Shown: piece after piece, positions 6,399-13,239 of the stretch | How the letters are laid out: the number at the start of each line of letters is the position of its first letter | Numbering within the stretch: position 1 is the first letter of the stretch | Assembly (NCBI GenBank): GCA_016200675.1 | Contig: JACQEH010000053.1 | Span: 1 to 13,239, forward strand | Origin: Chloroflexota bacterium | Lineage (GTDB): Bacteria > Chloroflexota > Limnocylindria > Limnocylindrales > CSP1-4 | Direction of reading: 5' to 3' | Length of the DNA: 13,239 nucleotides | Made by a program: the position numbers and the translations under genes | Notes under the pieces: model-generated | Told to the model about the DNA's origin: nothing | What the model saw: the letters and a program-made list of their open reading frames with translations, nothing else | Database searches by the model: none

Positions 6399-8036
6399 TC
6401 ATGCGGGGCTCTCGCTGGCCACGGCCTGCCGGACCGCGGGCAGCGTCGCCACCCGGATCACGACGACGGCCACGAGGACCCCGAGCGCGCCCGCGACGAA
6501 GATCGGGTCGATGGCGATCGCAGTCCCGGAGCCGACATCCGCCAGGGTTCGCATCACGCTGCCGCTCATGATGTCGAGGAGGATGCCCGGGAAGAGCCCG
6601 AAGACGACGACGAGCGCCCCGAGCGGGGCGAGGGTCAGGATCTCGACCGGGCTGATGTCGGTCAGGTGGTCCCCCAGGCCGCGCAGGAAGTCGGACAGCT
6701 CGCCCGTCGCGACGCGCTGGAACATCCACAGCATGTACGCCGCGGCCAGGATCATCACGAATGTCGCGACGGCCGCGGCCCATGGGCTGAAGGCGAACGT
6801 CCCGAGGAGTGTCAGGAACTCGCCGACGAAGCCTGACAGCGTCGGCAGCCCGGCTGAGGCGAAGACGAAGAAGCCGAAGATCGCGATGTAGACCGGCGTC
6901 CGTGCCGCGAGCCCGCCCATCTTGGCGATCGTCCGGTCGTGCGTCCGCTCGTAGATGACGCCGACGAGGAGGAAGAGGGCGCCGGTGATCAGGCCGTGGT
7001 TGACCATCTGGAGGATGGCTCCCTGCATGCCCTGCTGGCCGAAGATGAAGATGCCGAGGGTCACGAAGCCCATGTGGCTGACCGATGAGTAGGCCACCAG
7101 CTTCTTGAGGTCGGGCTGGACGAGGGCCACGATCGCGCCGTAGATGATGGCGATGAGGCTGAGCACGATGATCGCCGGGGCGTAGGTATGAGCCGCGTCC
7201 GGGTAGAGCGAGATCGCGAAGCGGATGAAGCCGTAGCCGCCGAGCTTCAGGAGGACGCCCGCCAGGATGACCGAGCCCGCAGTCGGCGCCTCGACGTGGG
7301 CGTCGGGGAGCCAGGTATGGAAGGGGAACATCGGGACCTTGATGGCGAAGGCCAGGAAGAAGGCCCCGAAGGCGAGGAGCTGGAGGCTCGGCGCGAAACC
7401 GCCGCCCGACGTGGCGTAGGCCCGGAGCGTTTCGTAGTCGAAGGCGCCCGTCCAGTTGCCGCCGTGGGCCGCCTGGAAGGCGAACGCGGTGGCCAGGATC
7501 GCCACCAGCATGAGGAGCGATCCCACGAGGGTGTAGAGGACGAACTTGATCGTGGCGTAGATGCGATTCGCCCCGCCCCAGATGCCGATGATCAGGTACA
7601 TCGGGACGAGGACGATCTCCCAGAAGATGTAGAAGAGGAACGTATCCAGGGCCAGGAAGACGCCGATCATGCCGACCTCGAGGATCAGGAACGAGATCAT
7701 GTATTCCTTGATCCGGGTCTGGATGGGCTTGAAGCTGGCGAGGATGCTGATCCAGCTCAGGGTCGTGGTCAGGACCACGAGCAGCAGGGACAGGCCGTCC
7801 ACGCCGAGCTTGTACTTGATCCCGAACGTCGGGATCCAGGACACCTCCTCGGTGAACTGGAAGAGCCCGCCGCGGCCGACGCTGAAGCCGATGAGCAGCA
7901 GGAGCGACGCGATCCAGGCCAGGAGCGCCGCCCCGAGCGCGACCGGCCGGGCGTAGCGGGCCGGCAGGACCCCGATCGCGAGCGCGCCGGCCAGGGGCAC
8001 GAAGGTGATGACCGACAGGATCGGGAAGCCGTCCAT
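6399..8036 (-). CDS. nuoM: NADH-quinone oxidoreductase subunit M
   Basis: NuoM is the middle antiporter-like proton channel of complex I. This protein is 545 aa, slightly longer than E. coli NuoM. Conserved residues are Glu140 in FWEIVLVPMYLIIGIWGG, Lys233 in AFAIKVPMFPFHTWLPDAHVEAPTAG-type context, Lys264 in GVLLKLGGYG, His347 in VNHGLITGALFLLVG and Glu406 in GFVGEFLTLLG; these correspond to E144, K234, K265, H348 and E407 of E. coli. PDLKKLVAYSSVSHMGFV is another family signature. ATG 8036 was chosen because MDGFPILSVITFVPLAGAL begins the first helix. The frame stays open far upstream, but there it only shadows nuoL. The start lies 2 nt after the nuoL stop and has no clear Shine-Dalgarno sequence, so translation is probably coupled to nuoL. 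Confidence 0.97.
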   Translation of the reverse strand: MDGFPILSVITFVPLAGALAIGVLPARYARPVALGAALLAWIASLLLLIGFSVGRGGLFQFTEEVSWIPTFGIKYKLGVDGLSLLLVVLTTTLSWISILASFKPIQTRIKEYMISFLILEVGMIGVFLALDTFLFYIFWEIVLVPMYLIIGIWGGANRIYATIKFVLYTLVGSLLMLVAILATAFAFQAAHGGNWTGAFDYETLRAYATSGGGFAPSLQLLAFGAFFLAFAIKVPMFPFHTWLPDAHVEAPTAGSVILAGVLLKLGGYGFIRFAISLYPDAAHTYAPAIIVLSLIAIIYGAIVALVQPDLKKLVAYSSVSHMGFVTLGIFIFGQQGMQGAILQMVNHGLITGALFLLVGVIYERTHDRTIAKMGGLAARTPVYIAIFGFFVFASAGLPTLSGFVGEFLTLLGTFAFSPWAAAVATFVMILAAAYMLWMFQRVATGELSDFLRGLGDHLTDISPVEILTLAPLGALVVVFGLFPGILLDIMSGSVMRTLADVGSGTAIAIDPIFVAGALGVLVAVVVIRVATLPAVRQAVASESPA

Positions 8037-8038
8037 CG

Positions 8039-10069
8039 TCAGCGGCTCGCCAGGAGCGCGTACGAGCCGACCATGACGATCAGCCCGACGGCGATGCCGA
8101 GGGCGTAGTTCTGGACCCGCCCGGTCTGGACCCGCGCCAGGCCGCTGCCGCTCCGCCGGGTCACCGAGCCGATGCCGTTGACGATGCCGTCGACGACGTT
8201 GACATCGAACCACCAGGCGAAGGCCGCCACGCGTCCGCCGATGACGATGAAGAGGAGGTGGTTGATCTCGTCGAACCACCACTTGTTGAGCGAGGCGCGG
8301 TAGAGGAACGGCACCCGGGCGGTCAGCTCGCGGACCTGCTCGTGGTTGCCGCGCCGGCGGAGGCTGCCGATCTCGACGCCGAAGAGGCGCCACGCGGCGA
8401 CCATGCCGATGACGGCCACGGCGACGCTGACGAGGATCAGGACGCCGTCGATGCCGAAGAGGGCGAAGGCTTCCTCGCCGCGCCCCAGGATGGCCAGGCC
8501 GTCCTTGTAGACGGGCTCGAGCCAGGAGGCCAGCAGGCCCGTGCCCTTCTGGCCGAAGAGCGGCCCGAGCGGCGGGCCCGGCCACGACAGGAGCAGGCCC
8601 AGGAGCATCGCCGGGATCGCCAGCAGCCAGAGAGGGACTGTCATCACGGCCGGGGACTCGTGGACCTTGGGCGCGACGGCCTCGTCCACGCGGCTCTCGC
8701 CCCAGAAGGTCAGGCCGATGAGCCGGAACATGTAGAAGGCGGTCATGACCGCGACCAGCACGCCGATCGCCCAGACCCAGATGAACCCGGCCTTGAACGT
8801 CTCGCCGAGTATCTCGTCCTTGCTGAAGAAGCCAGCCAGGGGCGGGATCCCGGCCATCCCGATCGACCCGATCAACATCGTCCGGTAGGTGTGCGGCAGC
8901 TTCTTCGCCAGGCCACCCATCTTCCGCATGTCCTGCCCATCGTGGACGGCGTGGATCACCGAACCCGAGGCGAGGAAGAGCAGGCCCTTGGTGAACCCCT
9001 GGGCCATCAGGTGGAAGATCGCCGCCGTCCAGGCGCCCACGCCGAGGGCCGCGAACATGTAGCCGAGCTGGCTGAGCGTCGAGTAGGCGAGGACCCGCTT
9101 GATGTCGGTCTGGGTCATGGCGATCGAGGCGGCGAGGATCGCGGTGAAGATGCCGATGCCGGCGACGACGACCATGGCCCCCGGCGCCGAGGCGAAGATC
9201 GGGTTGGCCCGGGCGACGAGGTAGACACCGGCGTTGACCATCGTGGCGGCATGGATCAGGGCGCTCACGGGCGTCGGGCCCTCCATCGCGTCCGGCAGCC
9301 AGACGTGGAGGGGGAACTGGGCGCTCTTGCCCATCGCCCCGGCGAGGATGAGCAGGGCGATCACCCAGACGGGGATCGGCATGCTCGCCGCGCACGACAC
9401 GACGCCTTGGGCACAAGGAGCGAGGGACACGCCGCCCGAGGCGAGGTGCCCGATCGAATCCCGGATGTTGAGCGTCCCGGTATCGACGAAGATGGCCATG
9501 ATCCCCAGCGCAAATCCCACATCGCCGACGCGGTTGACGATGAAGGCCTTCTTGCTGGCCAGGGCCGCTGAGTTCTTGCGGTACCAGAAGCCGATGAGCA
9601 GGTAGCTCGACAGGCCCACCAGCTCCCAGGCCGCGAAGACCGTCAGCCAGCTGTCGCCGAGGACCAGCAGGAGCATCGAGAACATGAAGAGGTTCAGGTA
9701 GGCGAAGAAGCGCCAGTAGCCGGCCTCGTCATGGGCCATGTAGCCGATCGAGTAGACGTGCACGAGGAGGCCGACCGTCGTCACGACGATGAGCAGGGAA
9801 GCAGTCAGGTTGTCCACGAAGAAGGCGGCCTCGACGCGGACGGCCCCGGCCGGGATCCACTCCCAGAGCTTGACCACTGCGCCCGATTCGCCAAAGCCGC
9901 CGCTGAGGGCGGTGGCGACCACCACCATCGCCATCGCCCAGGCGATCGCCACGACCGCCACCGGCACGACCCAGGCCCGGCGGCCGAGCCGCCGTCCGGC
10001 GACGGCAGTGAAGAGGAAGCCGGCGATCGGGAGGGCGGCGATGAGCGGGATCAGCGACGCGGCGTTCAC
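8039..10069 (-). CDS. nuoL: NADH-quinone oxidoreductase subunit L
   Basis: NuoL is the distal antiporter-like proton channel of complex I, carrying the long lateral helix along the membrane arm. This protein is 676 aa. Visible residues are Glu149 in FAAWELVGLSSYLLIGFWY, Asp183 in VNRVGDVGFALG, Lys248 in GAMGKSAQFPLHVWLPDAM with His255, His273 in SALIHAATMVNAGVYL, His353/Lys361 in FHLMAQGFTKGLLFL and Lys417 in GFFSKDEIL. They match the E. coli channel set including E144, K229, K342 and K399. The C-terminal LNKWWFDEINHLL (594-606) is typical of longer NuoL proteins. GTG 10069 overlaps the nuoK stop as GTGA; the frame is open further up, but there it overlaps nuoK and nuoJ. Two Cys (219, 226) lie in a Ser/Ala/Gly-rich loop before the helix carrying Lys248. 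Confidence 0.97.
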   Translation of the reverse strand: MNAASLIPLIAALPIAGFLFTAVAGRRLGRRAWVVPVAVVAIAWAMAMVVVATALSGGFGESGAVVKLWEWIPAGAVRVEAAFFVDNLTASLLIVVTTVGLLVHVYSIGYMAHDEAGYWRFFAYLNLFMFSMLLLVLGDSWLTVFAAWELVGLSSYLLIGFWYRKNSAALASKKAFIVNRVGDVGFALGIMAIFVDTGTLNIRDSIGHLASGGVSLAPCAQGVVSCAASMPIPVWVIALLILAGAMGKSAQFPLHVWLPDAMEGPTPVSALIHAATMVNAGVYLVARANPIFASAPGAMVVVAGIGIFTAILAASIAMTQTDIKRVLAYSTLSQLGYMFAALGVGAWTAAIFHLMAQGFTKGLLFLASGSVIHAVHDGQDMRKMGGLAKKLPHTYRTMLIGSIGMAGIPPLAGFFSKDEILGETFKAGFIWVWAIGVLVAVMTAFYMFRLIGLTFWGESRVDEAVAPKVHESPAVMTVPLWLLAIPAMLLGLLLSWPGPPLGPLFGQKGTGLLASWLEPVYKDGLAILGRGEEAFALFGIDGVLILVSVAVAVIGMVAAWRLFGVEIGSLRRRGNHEQVRELTARVPFLYRASLNKWWFDEINHLLFIVIGGRVAAFAWWFDVNVVDGIVNGIGSVTRRSGSGLARVQTGRVQNYALGIAVGLIVMVGSYALLASR

Positions 10070-10383
10070 CGGCGCATCGCGTCGTACTCGTCGACGAGCG
10101 GCGTCTTGCGGTTGCGGTAGATGGCCACGACGATGGCGAGCCCGACCGTGGCCTCGGCCGCGGCGACGGCGATGACCATGAGGGCGATGATCGACCCCGT
10201 CGTCCTGAGGCCCGGAATGAACGCCCCGAAGGCGACGATCGAGAGGTTGACCGCGTTCAGCATCAGCTCGATCGACATCAGCATGCTGATGGCGTTGCGG
10301 CGGGCCAGGAAGCCGAACGCCCCGATGCAGAAGAGGGCGCCGGCGAGGACCAGGTAGGCGTCGAGGGTGTTGGCCAGGTTCAT
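10066..10383 (-). CDS. nuoK: NADH-quinone oxidoreductase subunit K
   Basis: NuoK is a three-helix core subunit of the membrane arm that carries proton-path glutamates. This protein is 105 aa, a standard length. Glu39 in MLMSIELMLNAVNLSIVAF and Glu77 in AVAAAEATVGLAIVVAIYR correspond to E36 and E72 of E. coli NuoK. ATG 10383 overlaps the nuoJ stop as ATGA, and an AAGGA inside the end of nuoJ (10397-10393) gives a Shine-Dalgarno site with 9-nt spacing. Its own stop overlaps the nuoL GTG. Confidence 0.97.
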   Translation of the reverse strand: MNLANTLDAYLVLAGALFCIGAFGFLARRNAISMLMSIELMLNAVNLSIVAFGAFIPGLRTTGSIIALMVIAVAAAEATVGLAIVVAIYRNRKTPLVDEYDAMRR

Positions 10384-10970
10384 GACGGGGCGTCCTTCTC
10401 GCGCTTGGCGATGAAGACGCCACCGACGACGGCAGCCAGGAGGAGGACGCTCACGACCTCGAAGGGCAGCACGTCGTCGCGGAAGAAGGCCCTGGCCAAG
10501 GTGTCGGTGCCGAGCCGGACCCGCACGCTGACCTCGCCCCAGTCGGTGGCCGAGATGCCGAGCGTGATGAGCACGACCAGGATGATCGCGGCGACGGCGG
10601 CCGGGGCCGCCTGGGTCTGGAAGACGAGCTTCGCGGGTGCCGCCTTCGACTGCGTCAGCATGATCGCGAAGAGGATGAGGACGCTGATCGCGCCGATGTA
10701 CACGATGACCTGGGCGGCGGCCACGAGCGGCGAGCCCACGATGACGTAGATGCCGGCCAGTGACAGGAAGCAGACGATCATGGCCAGGCCGCAGCGGATG
10801 ATGTCGCGCATCGACACGACGGCCAGCGCGGACACCAGCATGAGCGTGGCCAGGGCCACGAACAGGGCGTCGTCCACCGAGTGGCCGCCGAAGACGAAGA
10901 TGAGGAGGGCCGGCGTGGTGACGATGCCGGCCGCGACGGCGAAGGCGAGGAGGTAGAGCCAGGCACGCAT
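10380..10970 (-). CDS. nuoJ: NADH-quinone oxidoreductase subunit J
   Basis: NuoJ is a membrane-arm subunit of complex I whose third helix takes part in coupling quinone reduction to pumping. This protein is 196 aa. The family core is clear: IIRCGLAMIVCFLSLAGIYVIVG followed by PLVAAAQVIVYIGAISVLILFAIMLTQ, and a C-terminal helix LPFEVVSVLLLAAVVGGVFIAKREKD. With ATG 10970 the protein has one extra N-terminal hydrophobic segment (about 3-28) before the usual first helix. An internal GTG at 10877 (V32) would remove it and give 165 aa, nearer some family members. I prefer ATG 10970 because it lies 4 nt after the upstream stop, as operon spacing predicts, with a weak AGG nearby. Confidence 0.92.
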   Translation of the reverse strand: MRAWLYLLAFAVAAGIVTTPALLIFVFGGHSVDDALFVALATLMLVSALAVVSMRDIIRCGLAMIVCFLSLAGIYVIVGSPLVAAAQVIVYIGAISVLILFAIMLTQSKAAPAKLVFQTQAAPAAVAAIILVVLITLGISATDWGEVSVRVRLGTDTLARAFFRDDVLPFEVVSVLLLAAVVGGVFIAKREKDAPS

Positions 10971-10974
10971 CGGG

Positions 10975-13239
10975 CTACCTGGCCTGCGCGTGCGCGCCGC
11001 CCGCGCCGCCGTGCTCGTGGCTCGTGGTGGCGAGGGCGCTGCCGTTGCCATGACCGGTTCCGTTGCCCTGTCCGTCCCCGGCGATCGAGGCCGGCAGCAC
11101 CGGCAGCATCCGGGCACGATCCACGAAGCGGCCCTCCTCCACGGCTCGCTGGAGCCAGTCGCGCTCGCGGCGGATGTAGGTGACCTCGGTCTCCCGATCG
11201 ATCGAGGCGAGGGCCATGAGGTCGATCATCGGCTCCTCGCGGCTGGTATGGGCGAGCTCGAACTCGCCGCCGTCGCGGAGGGCGTCGTAGGGGCAGGCAT
11301 CGACGCAGATGCCGCACAGGATGCAGCGGCTCTCGTCGACCTCGTACTTCTGGAGGACGCGCGGCTTGGGCATGAGGGCCCCCGTCGGGCACGTCTCGGC
11401 GCAGCGGCCACAGGACACGCAGGGCGTGTCGTTGAGGCTCATGTCCAGGGGCGTCGTCACAAGGGTGTCGAAGCCGATCCGCATGAAGTCGTAGCACGCG
11501 GCGCCGACGACCTCGGCACAGACGTTCGCGCAGCGGCCGCAGTCGATGCAGCGCGACGGCTCGCGGAGGATGAAGGCGTGGCTGTCGTCCCGGATGTAGT
11601 CGTGGTTGGCGCCCGTGAAGCGGTTCTCGGTCACGCTCCGGAAGCCCGCTCCCATGTCGTGCTGGGGCTCGAGCGTCTGGAGCGTCGTCCCGTATTCGAT
11701 TCCGAGCCGCCGCAGGTCGCAGAAGCCGATCGCCTCGCAGGTGCACTGGAGGCAGCGCGTGGACTCAGCGACTGCCTCGGCCGTGGAGTAGGGGATCTCG
11801 TACTCGACGTAGCTCGTGTTGCGGACCTCGGCCTCGAGGGCCTTGAGGCGGTAGCGGGGCTCCTTGGCCTCGGACGTGAAGGGCACGATCGAGAGGAACT
11901 CGGGCTGCGGCTCGGCCAGCTGCTGGCGGGTCTTGATGGCCGCCAGGTCGTGGCCGCGGAGGTAGGCATCGACGGCGTAGGCCGAGCGGCGACCCTCGGC
12001 GATGGCCTGGACGACGGTCGCCGCGCCGACCCGGACGTCGCCGCTGGCGAAGACACCCCTGCGCCCGGTCTCGAACGTGACCGCGTCGGCCTGGAGGCGA
12101 CGGTTCTTCGTCGCGGCGGGTCCCGTTGATCCGGGGCCGATCCAGCCGAGTTCGGGCCCCTGGCCGATGGCGAGGAGGACCCGGTCGCAGGGGATCGTGA
12201 ACTCCGTGCCCGGGGCCGGCTCGGGCCGGCGGCGGCCGGAGGCGTCCGGCGCCCCGGGGACCATCCGGATGAACTCGATGCCGGTGACGTTGCCCGCCTC
12301 GTCGGTCATGACCCGAGTCGGGCCGGCCTGGAAGATGGCGGTCACGCCCTCCTCGATGGCCTCGTGGACCTCGCCTGCCGCCGGCATGTCCTTCATGTCG
12401 CGGCGATAGACGAGCGTGACCTCCTTCGCGCCCTGGCGGACCGAGGTCCGCGAGCAGTCCATCGAGGTGAAGCCCCCGCCGACGACCACGACGCGCTTGC
12501 CGGCGTGGCCCGGGTAGGGCAGGCCGAGGGTGGCGGTCCGGAGGTACTCCAGCCCGTCGAGGACCTCGGCGGCGTCCTCACCCGGCACGCCCAGCTTGTT
12601 GGTGTCGTAGCAGCCGATGGCGATGAGGACCGCGTCGAAGCCCTGGAACTGGAGGTCGTCGAGGGTGAAGTCCCGGCCGAGGGCCTGGTTGCAGACCATC
12701 TTGCCGCCCAGCCGCGTGACCGACTCGTACTCGGCCTCGAGGACCTCGACCTTGGGCAGGCGGTACTGGGGGATGCCGTAGCGGAGCATCCCGCCGGGGG
12801 CCGGGTCGCGCTCGAAGACGGTGACGTCGTGGCCGTTGATCAGGAGGTAGTAGGCGGCGGCCATGCCGGCCGGCCCGGAGCCGATGATCGCGACCTTGCG
12901 GCCCGTCTTCTCGAGGATCTCGAAGGGCACCGGCGGATCCACGCCGTCGTCCAGCATCTGCTTCAGGACCTGGTCGCCGGCGTAGCGGTGGCTGTCCCGG
13001 ATGGCGATGGCCTCGTCCACCTCGTCGCGGCGGCAGTGGTCCTCGCAGGGCGCCGGGCAGACGCGGCCCAGGACGGAGGGGAAGGGGATCGTGCGTTTGA
13101 ACACCCGGGTCGATTCCCGCCAGTTGCCCTCGGCGTTCTGCTTCAGGAAGCCGGGGATGTCGATGTGGCTGGGGCACTTGTTCTGGCAGGGCGGCAGGCA
13201 GTAGGCGTTGTGGTCCGAGAAGATCAGCTCGAGGTTCGT
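10975..13239 (-). CDS. GltD-like NAD(P)H oxidoreductase fused to NuoG/NuoI-like ferredoxin domains (partial)
   Basis: The 5' end is cut by the window; 754 codons are visible and the frame is open to the edge. Counting from the edge, residues 1-26 read SDHNAYCLPPCQNKCPSHI in context, resembling a NuoG-type HxxxC motif merging into a DPD/GltD Fer4_20 module, completed by C61/C65/C69 (RVCPAPCEDHC). A GltD-type flavoprotein follows: FAD site GSGPAG (120-125), nucleotide site VVVVGGGFTSMD (250-261), Arg279-Arg280 in LVYRRD, second FAD motif FASGDVRVGAA (397-407). Then come CLQCTCEAIGFC (496-507) and three CxxCxxCxxxC motifs at 564-574, 607-617 and 639-649. The first two resemble the NuoG/FdhA ferredoxin block; the last, CILCGICVDACPYDAL plus FELAHTSREE, resembles NuoI. 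A Gly/His/Asn tail (719-754) ends it. It lies 4 nt before nuoJ, where nuoI usually sits. It likely moves electrons from NAD(P)H through FAD and Fe-S clusters to the quinone module. An internal GTG at 13104 should not be taken as the start. Confidence 0.88.
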   Translation of the reverse strand, partial: TNLELIFSDHNAYCLPPCQNKCPSHIDIPGFLKQNAEGNWRESTRVFKRTIPFPSVLGRVCPAPCEDHCRRDEVDEAIAIRDSHRYAGDQVLKQMLDDGVDPPVPFEILEKTGRKVAIIGSGPAGMAAAYYLLINGHDVTVFERDPAPGGMLRYGIPQYRLPKVEVLEAEYESVTRLGGKMVCNQALGRDFTLDDLQFQGFDAVLIAIGCYDTNKLGVPGEDAAEVLDGLEYLRTATLGLPYPGHAGKRVVVVGGGFTSMDCSRTSVRQGAKEVTLVYRRDMKDMPAAGEVHEAIEEGVTAIFQAGPTRVMTDEAGNVTGIEFIRMVPGAPDASGRRRPEPAPGTEFTIPCDRVLLAIGQGPELGWIGPGSTGPAATKNRRLQADAVTFETGRRGVFASGDVRVGAATVVQAIAEGRRSAYAVDAYLRGHDLAAIKTRQQLAEPQPEFLSIVPFTSEAKEPRYRLKALEAEVRNTSYVEYEIPYSTAEAVAESTRCLQCTCEAIGFCDLRRLGIEYGTTLQTLEPQHDMGAGFRSVTENRFTGANHDYIRDDSHAFILREPSRCIDCGRCANVCAEVVGAACYDFMRIGFDTLVTTPLDMSLNDTPCVSCGRCAETCPTGALMPKPRVLQKYEVDESRCILCGICVDACPYDALRDGGEFELAHTSREEPMIDLMALASIDRETEVTYIRRERDWLQRAVEEGRFVDRARMLPVLPASIAGDGQGNGTGHGNGSALATTSHEHGGAGGAHAQAR

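Noticed and set aside
5030..9571. Long plus-strand open frames antisense to nuoN, nuoM and nuoL
   Set aside because: Their products are Asp/Glu/Arg/Gly-rich strings, the usual mirror of membrane-protein codons in GC-rich DNA. The minus-strand genes have unmistakable family motifs.
8037..10423. NuoL or NuoM as longer proteins or as a fusion
   Set aside because: The upstream open frames only shadow the preceding nuo genes. Normal starts at 10069 and 8036 give standard lengths and the usual GTGA overlap or 2-nt spacing.
10990..12129. 379-codon plus-strand frame across the fusion gene
   Set aside because: It is antisense to well-conserved ferredoxin and flavoprotein motifs and has no recognisable domain of its own.
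13102..13104. GTG 13104 as the start of the fusion protein
   Set aside because: The frame continues upstream to the edge with conserved Cys residues (C14, C18, C22) and a recognisable SDHNAYC motif, so the start lies outside the window.

Overview
This 13.2-kb window is very GC-rich, uses many GTG starts and packs its genes tightly. The best guess for the source is an uncultivated, high-GC member of the Chloroflexota; a deep actinobacterial lineage cannot be excluded. The taxonomic call rests on protein style (the sortase-like protein, the Nuo sequences, apparently leaderless starts), not on a marker gene, so it is only moderately secure.

Left part, about 1-4819. A 600-base stretch without a convincing gene opens the window. 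It holds two diverged 60-bp direct repeats and a G-rich imperfect repeat tract. A 14-helix-type MFS (DHA2) exporter follows. It overlaps a CorA-family divalent-metal transporter by four bases; the CorA protein carries GMS where the family has its GMN selectivity motif. A 26-bp tandem repeat array separates corA from a convergent gene for a membrane-anchored sortase-fold protein. That protein keeps the catalytic His but has Ser at the expected Cys position. A divergent membrane-anchored TlpA/ResA-like thioredoxin follows. All four of these genes have a TAnnnT (-10-like) box 6-9 nt before the start codon, which suggests leaderless transcripts.

Right part, 4916-13239, minus strand. This is the distal part of a respiratory complex I operon, read from the right edge leftward: a large iron-sulfur/flavin fusion protein (cut at the edge), nuoJ, nuoK, nuoL, nuoM, nuoN. 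The genes overlap or lie within about 10 nt of each other and must be co-transcribed. The membrane-arm subunits keep their proton-channel Glu, Lys and His residues, so they look fully functional.

The most interesting object is the gene directly before nuoJ, where nuoI normally sits. Its product joins a DPD/GltD-type iron-sulfur module, a GltD-type FAD/NAD(P)H oxidoreductase, a NuoG/FdhA-like ferredoxin block and a NuoI-like terminal cluster on one chain. If it docks onto the membrane arm encoded beside it, this complex I may accept electrons through a GltD-like NAD(P)H site instead of, or besides, NuoEFG. Genes to the right of the window would decide this.
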